From positions 1-20,087 of the forward strand of contig CANRAI010000009.1 of NCBI GenBank assembly GCA_947628555.1: 20,087 bases of DNA. Direction: 5' to 3'. This document shows, in pieces, positions 1 through 5,918 of the stretch. Origin of the DNA: an uncultured Clostridia bacterium. GTDB taxonomy: Bacteria > Bacillota > Clostridia > Christensenellales > Borkfalkiaceae. Every line of letters begins with the position of its first letter. Within the stretch, counting starts at the first letter, position 1. The notes beneath the pieces are model-generated. The model saw only the letters and a list, made by a program, of their open reading frames with translations, ran no database searches and was not told the origin of the DNA. The position numbers were made by a program, and so were the translations under genes.

Positions 1-773
1 AAATTTCTCCAACGTATAGTTTTTATCTGACGCCTTATAAGCATATTCGCCGCCCGGTTGGTTTTCCGAAGAAATTTTTGTCAATTCATAGTTTAAAGGG
101 TTCGCCAAACTTTCAATAACCGCTTCATCGCCGTTCTCCTGAACGCTGACCGAAATTTGGTTTACGGTCCAACCGTGTTCGCTTTCAACCAAAATTTGAT
201 AAACTTTAATGTTTTCTTCGTCATTTACAAAATTGAAAAGTTTTACGCTTTGACTGCCTGCCCCCGCGGCTTCAAACAGGGCGTTTGCCAAATCTTTTTT
301 TATAAAGTTTTGTTCGGCGTCAAACCCGAAAATTATATCGGAGGAGAGGGAAAAGCCCTCCGACTGCGGCAAGTTTCCGCCGAGAATATCGTCGAAATAT
401 AGGTCGGCGCGGGGAGAAACAACAAATTTTTTAAGCGCGCGACCTGTTCCGCTCTCTTTAACCGTGGCATAGATAACCACGCTCTCCAACTTGTATTGGC
501 TGCCGCAAACAAAAATTTTGCAGCTTAAAGGCTCTTCGCCGCCCAAGGCAAGGCTCTTTGCAAGTTCAACCGTTTGCGCGCTTTTTCCGCGTCGGCAGAA
601 AAATTTTCAAAGGTTTTGCGGTCTCCGTTTTTTGAAGGTTCATCCGGCACGGAAACCGAAGGGGGAGTGGGCGCTGAGCCGTTTGGGCTGAGTTCTTCCT
701 TGGGGGTGCACCCAGAAAATGCAAAAACCGCCCCCATCACAAGCACCGGTAAACACAATTTTTTAACTTTCAT
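1..773 (-). pseudogene. Putative lipoprotein gene, frameshifted and cut by the window edge
   Basis: The ATG at 773 opens a lipoprotein signal peptide: a lysine-rich start, a hydrophobic core and a lipobox-like FSGC with Cys at residue 22. A Pro/Ser-rich linker follows (residues about 25-50). In this frame translation stops at 525 after 82 codons. From about 581 down to 1, the frame reached by re-reading one base is open for more than 190 codons and reads like protein (GGEEPLSCKIFVCGS, then an acidic beta-rich stretch). The switch point is a run of five T (582-586, AAAAA on the coding strand); one more A would fuse the two frames. The gene is therefore either broken, affected by a one-base sequencing or assembly error, or less likely translated by frameshifting. 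The C-terminus is outside the window. Its start has a weak AGGT ribosome site and lies 32 bases after the SLOG gene on the same strand. I do not recognise the mature domain. Confidence 0.65.
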
Positions 774-805
774 AAACTACCTATAAATAATATATTTTAT
801 GGGCG

Positions 806-1252
806 TTACAGCCCTATAATTTTTTTGCCAGCCTTTTCGGCGTAACGAACAGTGTAGTAGGTTCCGCCGGACTTTTTACGTAAATAGCAAATTACGGCGT
901 CGGAATTATCCACCATAAACCTGTCGCGGACGTGCATACAGCCCACGTAATAATCTTCGGAAAGACATATAACTTCCGAACAATTTTCTATAATCCTGTC
1001 ATAGCGCGCTTTATCGGCGCGGGAATAGCCGTCGCTTTGGCGTTCGCAAGGAATACAAGCCACAAGCTCCGCATTGTATTCCCGTTTAAGCATAAGCAGA
1101 CTTTCGGCGGCGGCAAGGTCGAAACCCCGCGCCATGCCGCAATAAAACCGAGTACAGCCGTTTTTGATTAAATTTACAATCACCCGGTCAAGCAGAGCAT
1201 AATCGAGGTCTTTTAAAACTCTGTGACCCGTAAAGGCGCAGGAAGAAGTCAT
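806..1252 (-). CDS. SLOG-superfamily (DUF1273/YpsA-like) protein
   Basis: This is a 148-residue protein. It has the N-terminal AFTGHR motif (residues about 6-11), a glycine-containing GMARGFDLAAAE segment near residue 40, and a late SGGTYYTVRYAEK segment. Those features are typical of the Rossmann-like SLOG/DUF1273 family that includes B. subtilis YpsA and YoqJ. SLOG folds are thought to bind nucleotide-derived ligands; the cellular role of this group is not settled, although YpsA has been linked to cell division in Firmicutes. At 148 residues it is shorter than YpsA (about 180) but appears complete. An AAGG ribosome-binding sequence stands 6 bases before the ATG. It lies upstream of, and in the same direction as, the lipoprotein gene and could be co-transcribed with it. 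The family call is fairly sure, the function is not. Confidence 0.8.
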   Translation of the reverse strand: MTSSCAFTGHRVLKDLDYALLDRVIVNLIKNGCTRFYCGMARGFDLAAAESLLMLKREYNAELVACIPCERQSDGYSRADKARYDRIIENCSEVICLSEDYYVGCMHVRDRFMVDNSDAVICYLRKKSGGTYYTVRYAEKAGKKIIGL

Positions 1253-1494
1253 ATTTTTACCTTAAATATGGAATTTGGTTGAATAAAGATACCCGCCGCG
1301 CCTCGGTCAGAGCATAGGTATGGATAGAGCGCGGGAGTAAGGCGGGATACACGCTATTAAGCTCAAACAACATAATAAACAGTCAAAAAAGCGCAGGCGT
1401 CAGCCGAAAAAAGTCAAGGAAATTTTGACAAAAGTTAAAATTCTTTGGAAAGGCTTAGACAATCACGGTGATAAATCAGAATGGTAATTGGTTA
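1253..1494. other. Intergenic stretch with inverted repeats, no gene seen
   Basis: No convincing reading frame, tRNA or promoter is visible. Three secondary-structure signals are present. CCCGCC (1292-1297) faces GGCGGG (1341-1346), with a possible inner GCG.CTC / GAG.CGC helix. ATCAC-G-GTGAT forms an odd palindrome at 1462-1472. GTGATAA (1468-1474) is repeated inverted as TTATCAC (1492-1498), overlapping the rsmG stop. None is followed by a T-run on either strand, so none is a textbook terminator. It may hold a structured RNA or an operator, but I cannot name it. Confidence 0.3.
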
Positions 1495-2175
1495 TCACAG
1501 GGGCTGTTTGCGTTCTTTGCCGTTGCCGCGCGGATAGGCTTTGGGGGTGGCGCTTACCTTTTTTATTATAACAAGGGTGCGCTTTCCGCAATTTTCAAGC
1601 TCGTAACGGACGACATCCTCTATTTTACCGCCCAAAATTTTTATCGCGTTGGAAGCGGCTTTGATTTCTTCGTCGCAGTCGCCCTTATATGCGATAAATT
1701 TTCCACCCGTCTTTACATAGGGCAGGCAATATTCACAGAGGGTGTTCAGGGAAGCCACGGCGCGCGCGCAGCTTACATCAAATTTTTCGCGCAAAGATGG
1801 GTCGCGCGCGCCGTCTTCCGCCCTGATATTTTTAACGGTAACGTCCTTAAAACCCAATTTGTCCGAAACTACGTTCAAAAATCCGCACTTTTTTCCCGTG
1901 CTCTCTATAAGAGTAAATTTTAAATCTCCGCGTATTATTTTAAGGGGTATGGAAGGAAATCCTCCGCCCGAACCTATTTCGGCGACATTTGCTCCCTTGC
2001 CAAAAAATTCTTCCCCCGCAATGCTGTCGAGGAAATGCTTATAAAAAATCCCTTCGTCGTCGCAAACCGCAGTAAGATTGTATTTTTCATTATATTCCAG
2101 CAACAGATTTTTATAAAGAGTGAATTGCCCGGAATACTTTTCGTTTATAAGTCCGTAAAAGCGCGCCGTATCCAT
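1495..2175 (-). CDS. rsmG: 16S rRNA (guanine527-N7)-methyltransferase RsmG (GidB)
   Basis: This enzyme transfers a methyl group from S-adenosylmethionine to N7 of G527 in 16S rRNA, in the 530 loop. The 226 residues carry the family marks: YNLTAV (32-37), HFLDS (47-51), the SAM-binding loop EIGSGGGFPS (66-75), SCARAVA (135-141) and the typical C-terminal end TPKAYPR..G...PL. Length is normal. The ATG at 2175 is the only plausible start: an in-frame stop lies about 25 bases upstream, and the distance from start to YNLTAV agrees with the family. There is no Shine-Dalgarno sequence; the promoter's predicted +1 falls on the A of the ATG, suggesting a leaderless message. It points away from the origin region, as in many Firmicutes, but no mnmG/mnmE follows it here. 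Confidence 0.95.
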   Translation of the reverse strand: MDTARFYGLINEKYSGQFTLYKNLLLEYNEKYNLTAVCDDEGIFYKHFLDSIAGEEFFGKGANVAEIGSGGGFPSIPLKIIRGDLKFTLIESTGKKCGFLNVVSDKLGFKDVTVKNIRAEDGARDPSLREKFDVSCARAVASLNTLCEYCLPYVKTGGKFIAYKGDCDEEIKAASNAIKILGGKIEDVVRYELENCGKRTLVIIKKVSATPKAYPRGNGKERKQPL

Positions 2176-2181
2176 GGCTTT

Positions 2182-2210
2182 ATTATACCAGAAAATTTAC
2201 ACATTTTCAA
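2182..2210 (-). promoter_or_regulatory. Promoter of rsmG, leaderless geometry
   Basis: Read on the minus strand, TTGAAA (2210-2205), a 17-base spacer ending TGG, then TATAAT (2187-2182). The TG one base before the -10 gives an extended -10. Six bases separate the -10 from the ATG, so the usual start (+1 seven bases after the last T) is the A of the rsmG start codon at 2175. Confidence 0.8.
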
Positions 2211-2224
2211 CAATTATAATTCCA

Positions 2225-2358
2225 CAATCCACAAAAAACTGTCGATAACTGTTTTGATTTCATTTTGGGCTTAGACCTAAGTTTTATTTTTAATTTTTAA
2301 CAGACTTACGCGGAAGAACTTTTAAAAAAGTTATCCGCCTATCCACAATTTATCAACA
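2225..2358. other. Probable chromosomal replication origin (DnaA-box cluster)
   Basis: The 400 bases between rsmG and dnaN (2176-2575) are AT-rich, gene-free and divergently flanked. Against the consensus TTATCCACA they hold CTATCCACA (2339-2347, one mismatch), TTATCAACA (2350-2358, one mismatch), the reverse-strand TTATCGACA (2248-2240, one mismatch), TTATCCGCC (2331-2339, two) and CAATCCACA (2225-2233, two). Three of these are packed within 28 bases. An AT-only stretch at 2281-2300 and another at 2491-2535 could serve as unwinding elements. Adjacency to dnaN and to the rpmH-rnpA block is the known setting of bacterial oriC. No dnaA gene is present on either side within the window. The origin call is inferred from the boxes and context, not proven. 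Confidence 0.7.
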
Positions 2359-2411
2359 ACAAATTCACCGAAAATTTCACTTAAATTGTCAATAGAAATA
2401 TTGTTATTCAG

Positions 2412-2440
2412 TTGCAATTTTCAAGCTTTTTTGCTATTAT
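2412..2440 (+). promoter_or_regulatory. Promoter of dnaN
   Basis: TTGCAA (2412-2417), a 17-base spacer ending TGC, then TATTAT (2435-2440), with an extended -10 TG. The predicted start is near 2447, giving a leader of about 130 bases that contains the hairpin at 2460-2489. Confidence 0.65.
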
Positions 2441-2459
2441 ATAGTCAGATTTCGAAAAC

Positions 2460-2495
2460 GGCGGAATAATTAACTACAATTCCACCGCCTTTATT
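2460..2495 (+). terminator. Terminator-like hairpin in the dnaN leader
   Basis: GGCGGAAT (2460-2467) pairs with ATT..CCGCC (2479-2489, with a three-base bulge) and is followed by TTTATTATTA. It lies between the predicted dnaN promoter and the gene, so it would act as an attenuator or a leader fold rather than an end-of-gene terminator. The T-tract is interrupted, so termination would be weak. Confidence 0.4.
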
Positions 2496-2575
2496 ATTAC
2501 TAACACTAAATAAATTTCAATAAATAAAATAAACAAAGAACTAACAGGGCCAAAGAGGGCTAAAAAGAGGATTTT

Positions 2576-3682
2576 ATGAAATGTCTGTGTGAAGGAATAG
2601 TTTTATCGGAAGCCATAATTAAGGTTATAAAGGCGTGTTCGTCAAGAACTACGGTTCCCGTTCTGGAATGTATAAAGCTTTCGGCTAAGAACGACGGGCT
2701 TACATTGTCCGCCACCGACGGAGAAATTTCGATTATCAAGACGATTTCAGCCGAAGTTTTCGAAGAGGGCGAGCTCTGCGTACCCGGGAAATTTTTCGCG
2801 GATTTTATAAAAAAGCTCGAAGACGTGCAGATAGTTCTCTCTTCGGAGGGCAGAAGGCTGGATATAAAATATGCCGACAGCCAGACGAGCATGCAGGCGC
2901 TTTCCGCGGATGATTTTCCCAAGATAGACCTTGAAATTAACGAAAACAGCTTTAAATTAAAGACGGCGGACTTCAAAAGATATATTTCGGCAACTTCTTT
3001 CTGCTGTGCCGCAGACGACAGCCGTCCGATTTTAAAAGGCTGCCAATTTGTAATTAACGGCGACGACCTCTGCGTAACCGCTTTGGACGGTTTCCGCCTT
3101 GCCACAATAAACGGCAAAGTCCTTTCATCGACGGGAAATATGGAGATAGTTTGCCCCGCGAGAACGCTTAACGAAATAGACAAGATGCTCCCCGACGGCG
3201 AAGAGGAGACTGAAATTTTCGTGCAGAAGGGAATGATACTCGTATCTTCCGACAACACAATTCTTACTTCCCGTCTATACGGCGGCGACTTTATCAGAAA
3301 GGAAAATATAATACCTAAATCCTTCATAACCGAAGTAAAGGTGGATAAGGACAAGCTTAAATCTTCCATAGAGCGCGCGGCAATCCTCGTGAGGGGGGAT
3401 AAAAACAGCCTTATAATCTTCGATATAGCAGGCGACACTGTGGAAATTTCCTCCGCTTCCGAAATAGGCAGCGTGCAGGAGCCCGTCAAGGCGGAGATAG
3501 AGGGCAAGGACGTGAGGATAGCTATGAATTCCAAGTTCATAATAGACGCCGTAAACGCGCTGGACGAGCAGGAAATAGCGCTTTCATTCAACAACCAGGT
3601 ACAGCCCTTTATCTGCCAGAATGTAAAAAATAAAGACGCTTTGTATCTGATTTTACCCGTACGTACGGGCAATAACGCTTGA
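2576..3682 (+). CDS. dnaN: DNA polymerase III beta subunit (sliding clamp)
   Basis: DnaN dimerises into a ring around DNA and tethers the replicative polymerase and other replication and repair factors. The 368 residues match the family length and contain the expected features of the three repeated clamp domains: the N-terminal EGIVLSEAIIKVIKA helix, LSATDGEISI (about residue 42), the central DDSRPILKG and TALDGFRLA segments, and the C-terminal YLILPVRT tail. An AGAGG ribosome-binding sequence lies 5 bases before the ATG. dnaN normally follows dnaA; here it is the first gene after the origin-like region and has its own promoter. The rpmH promoter -35 overlaps its stop codon, so the next operon begins at once. 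Confidence 0.97.
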   Translation: MKCLCEGIVLSEAIIKVIKACSSRTTVPVLECIKLSAKNDGLTLSATDGEISIIKTISAEVFEEGELCVPGKFFADFIKKLEDVQIVLSSEGRRLDIKYADSQTSMQALSADDFPKIDLEINENSFKLKTADFKRYISATSFCCAADDSRPILKGCQFVINGDDLCVTALDGFRLATINGKVLSSTGNMEIVCPARTLNEIDKMLPDGEEETEIFVQKGMILVSSDNTILTSRLYGGDFIRKENIIPKSFITEVKVDKDKLKSSIERAAILVRGDKNSLIIFDIAGDTVEISSASEIGSVQEPVKAEIEGKDVRIAMNSKFIIDAVNALDEQEIALSFNNQVQPFICQNVKNKDALYLILPVRTGNNA

Positions 3683-3707
3683 CTTTGATTTTATTTATTC
3701 ATATAAT
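3679..3707 (+). promoter_or_regulatory. Strong promoter of the rpmH-rnpA-yidD-yidC-jag operon
   Basis: TTGACT (3679-3684) overlaps the dnaN stop codon; a 17-base spacer and a perfect TATAAT (3702-3707) follow. Predicted start near 3714. A strong promoter in front of a ribosomal protein gene is expected. Confidence 0.85.
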
Positions 3708-3718
3708 AGTGCAGCGTG

Positions 3719-3735
3719 AGCGCCTTTAAGGCGCT
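3719..3735 (+). other. Small hairpin in the rpmH leader
   Basis: AGCGCC (3719-3724), loop TTTAA, GGCGCT (3730-3735), directly after the predicted transcription start. It is not followed by a T-run; it may stabilise the 5' end of the mRNA or act in translational control. Confidence 0.45.
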
Positions 3736-3774
3736 TTAACGCGCAATACAGGCATAATATTCAAGGAGAAAAAC

Positions 3775-3909
3775 ATGAAAAGGACATATCAGCCCAAAAA
3801 GAGACAGAGAAGCAAGGTTCACGGATTCAGAAAGAGAATGGCTTCCACAGCGGGAAGAAAGGTTCTCAAAAGAAGAAGAAACAAGGGAAGAAAGAAGCTC
3901 ACCGCGTAA
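3775..3909 (+). CDS. rpmH: 50S ribosomal protein L34
   Basis: This 44-residue, very basic protein begins MKRTYQPKKRQRSKVHGF and continues FRKRMASTAGRKVLKRRRNKGRKKLTA-like, the near-invariant L34 sequence. L34 is a structural component of the large ribosomal subunit that binds 23S rRNA. A strong AAGGAG ribosome-binding sequence (3763-3768) stands 6 bases before the ATG. It is followed after one base by rnpA, the classical rpmH-rnpA pair. In most bacteria this pair lies on the other side of oriC, pointing away from dnaA; here it is downstream of dnaN and co-oriented with it. Confidence 0.98.
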   Translation: MKRTYQPKKRQRSKVHGFRKRMASTAGRKVLKRRRNKGRKKLTA

Positions 3910-3910
3910 A

Positions 3911-4249
3911 TTGAATTATTACAGGATAAAGAAAAATAACGAATTTTCTAAGCTGTTCAAAAGGGGGAAAAGAATTTTTTCCCCGTCTCTTACGTTGATA
4001 TACATTCCCTCGGGGGAGATGTATATGGGGATAGCCGTTTCCAAAAAGCACGGCAAAGCCGTGGTGCGCAACCGCGTTAAAAGGCTTCTTCGGGAAGTTT
4101 TCAGAAAAAATTCCCACATTCTCAATAGGAATTATTCTGTGATACTAATGCCCAAAACGGCGGAAGAGTACAGCTATAAAACCTTTGAAAAAAGCGTCGT
4201 TTCTTGCTTTAAAAAGGTCAACCTATGCGAAAATTCACCCAAAGGCTGA
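3911..4249 (+). CDS. rnpA: Ribonuclease P protein component
   Basis: RnpA is the protein cofactor of the RNase P ribozyme that removes the 5' leaders of precursor tRNAs. The 112 residues show the N-terminal RIKKNNEFSKLFKRGKR segment, the central beta region and the RNR signature RNRVKRLLRE (53-62), with normal length. The start is a TTG one base after the rpmH stop; no ATG or GTG in frame lies upstream, and starting later would remove the conserved N-terminus. There is no clear ribosome site other than the A/G-rich end of rpmH (AAAGAAG), so translation is probably coupled to rpmH. The last 25 bases overlap yidD. Confidence 0.95.
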   Translation: MNYYRIKKNNEFSKLFKRGKRIFSPSLTLIYIPSGEMYMGIAVSKKHGKAVVRNRVKRLLREVFRKNSHILNRNYSVILMPKTAEEYSYKTFEKSVVSCFKKVNLCENSPKG

Positions 4250-4509
4250 GGGACTTTAAAAGGAAATATTTAAAGCCCGTGTTCAAGATGGGCGCTATGC
4301 GGCTTATTGTTTTTTATCAGAAGCGCCTTTCCCGCCATACCTGTATGTACAAGCCCACTTGCTCGGAATACACTTTGCAGGCGATAAACAACAGGGGCGT
4401 GATACTCGGTATTCTTGCGGGATTATGGCGGATAATCCGCTGCAACCCGTTTTCCAAAGGCGGGTACGACCCCCCGCCCGAGAAATTCAAAATGAAATGG
4501 GTTTTGTGA
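4225..4509 (+). CDS. yidD: Membrane protein insertion efficiency factor YidD
   Basis: YidD is a small membrane-associated protein encoded between rnpA and yidC in most bacteria; it helps YidC insert proteins into the membrane. The 94 residues contain IVFYQKRLS (28-36), the C..YKPTCSEYTLQAI signature (40-53), the RIIRCNPFSKGGYDPPP motif (69-85), and no true transmembrane span. It is somewhat longer than usual (about 70-85), and Met-25 (4297) is an alternative start giving the commoner length. The first ATG is preceded by an AAGG about 8 bases upstream. It overlaps rnpA by 25 bases, which suggests translational coupling. Confidence 0.93.
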   Translation: MRKFTQRLRDFKRKYLKPVFKMGAMRLIVFYQKRLSRHTCMYKPTCSEYTLQAINNRGVILGILAGLWRIIRCNPFSKGGYDPPPEKFKMKWVL

Positions 4510-4547
4510 TTTGAATACGCCGGCAACGGAATTTAGAAGTTAAATTT

Positions 4548-5918
4548 ATGGGATTTTTCAATTTGCTTGCAGGGCAAAACATAATAGACGTAGCGGTTGA
4601 CGGCATACCCGCCAACCTGGGACGGATAGGCTACGTCATAAAATGGATATTCGATTTGTTTTCGGGTATGCCGGGGGCGATAGCGCTGGGCGCTATTGTG
4701 TTTACGCTGGCGCTTAAAACTCTCGTCCTGCCCCTCGATATATTTTCGAGGGTGAAGATGAAAAAGCAGTCGCTTCTCATGGGCAGCATGCGCGAAGACA
4801 TGGAAAAGCTTCAAAAGCAGTACGCCAACGACAAGAATATGTATAACCAAAAGGTTATGGAATTACAGCGCGCGAACGGCTACAACCCCTTGGGGGCGTG
4901 TCTGCCTACGTTGGTTTCGCTCATCATATTTATGGTGGTGTTCTCCTCGTTTTCACAGTATTCCCAGTACGCCAACCTCAATTCCTATAACCAAATGGCG
5001 ATAAAATACAGCCTTGCCGTGCAGGAGTACGTGCTTACTTCGGACGGCGACGAAAATGATAATTCGCTGTTTTTGATTGCTGCGGTGGAGACGGCGGAGA
5101 ACGGGCTGAACAATCCCGTGCCCAAGACCGATTTGTTACGCGCAAAGGACGGCGACGGAAATTACATAGGCGGATTTACCAAACTGAACGGCGAACCCGA
5201 GGAAATATACGGTTATTACGTCGATTACGCAAAATTCGGGGAATACTATGCGGGGCTTTCGGGCGTTGAGGAACTTCCCCCAAACTGGCCGTCTTTAAGC
5301 GAGGTGGAAAAGAACGCCTTTGTAAAGGATTACGTCCGCATAGGCGCAAGGCAAGCGGCTGCGGATTATTACCATGAGCACAGCGCTGAAACTTCCTTCC
5401 CCGCGGCAAATTGGTGGATAGGCAACGTATGGTATCCCGACTCAATGTTAAATAAGGAAGTGCCTTCGTTCTCGGGCTTCCGTTCCGCTATTTCCCGCGC
5501 GGCGGGCTCGATAGACGCAAACTACGAGGAGAGCTATAACGAGGTTACCTATAACCTTCAAGAAGAAAAAAATACCTATAACGGATATTTCGTTTTAATA
5601 GTGTTGGCGATAGGGCTGATGTTCCTGCAACAGTTCATAATGATGCGTTCACAAAAGGCGGCGAACGAATTGAGCACGGTGGACGGACAGGCCGCTACTA
5701 CGAATAAAGTGATGATGGTTATGATGCCGATAATCTTCGGTTTCTTCTCCTTCATGTACAGCGCGGCGTTTTCTATTTATATGATAGTGAACACAATTTA
5801 CAGTCTTATCTCGACTCTGATAATAAATAAAGTGGTGTCGGTACGCTTCGACGACAATCTTGAAAAACAGGCGTTGAACAAAGCCGCCGGGCGCGCCGGA
5901 AGAAAGAGGTTAAAATGA
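4548..5918 (+). CDS. yidC: YidC/Oxa1-family membrane protein insertase (SpoIIIJ-like), enlarged
   Basis: YidC inserts and folds membrane proteins, alone or with Sec. The 456 residues show a membrane segment at about 42-65 (GAIALGAIVFTLALKTLVLP), a charged cytoplasmic hairpin (about 68-110: MKKQ...KLQKQYANDKNMYNQKV), a second span at about 118-135, and three more at about 345-440 ahead of a basic tail (AAGRAGRKRLK). Two oddities stand out. The position aligned with the conserved hydrophilic-groove arginine looks like Lys-57 (LALKTLVLP). A hydrophilic stretch of about 200 residues (about 145-345, rich in Tyr, Asn, Asp and Glu) separates the second and third spans, where monoderm YidC has only a short outside loop; ordinary monoderm YidC is about 250-290 residues. 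The ribosome site is weak. It overlaps jag by four bases. Confidence 0.93.
   Translation: MGFFNLLAGQNIIDVAVDGIPANLGRIGYVIKWIFDLFSGMPGAIALGAIVFTLALKTLVLPLDIFSRVKMKKQSLLMGSMREDMEKLQKQYANDKNMYNQKVMELQRANGYNPLGACLPTLVSLIIFMVVFSSFSQYSQYANLNSYNQMAIKYSLAVQEYVLTSDGDENDNSLFLIAAVETAENGLNNPVPKTDLLRAKDGDGNYIGGFTKLNGEPEEIYGYYVDYAKFGEYYAGLSGVEELPPNWPSLSEVEKNAFVKDYVRIGARQAAADYYHEHSAETSFPAANWWIGNVWYPDSMLNKEVPSFSGFRSAISRAAGSIDANYEESYNEVTYNLQEEKNTYNGYFVLIVLAIGLMFLQQFIMMRSQKAANELSTVDGQAATTNKVMMVMMPIIFGFFSFMYSAAFSIYMIVNTIYSLISTLIINKVVSVRFDDNLEKQALNKAAGRAGRKRLK

Noticed and set aside
575..592. Programmed -1 frameshift signal in the lipoprotein gene
   Set aside because: The sequence GCG GAA AAA GCG is not a tandem slippery heptamer, and I see no obvious stimulatory stem; an indel is the simpler explanation.
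1253..1494. tRNA, SRP RNA or 6S RNA gene
   Set aside because: No cloverleaf arms, no conserved SRP tetraloop region, and no recognisable 6S bubble could be identified by eye.
2560..3672. A 370-codon open frame on the minus strand opposite dnaN
   Set aside because: It is exactly antisense to dnaN, is Ser/Leu/Ile-rich low-quality sequence and has no family features; it is a shadow of the real gene.
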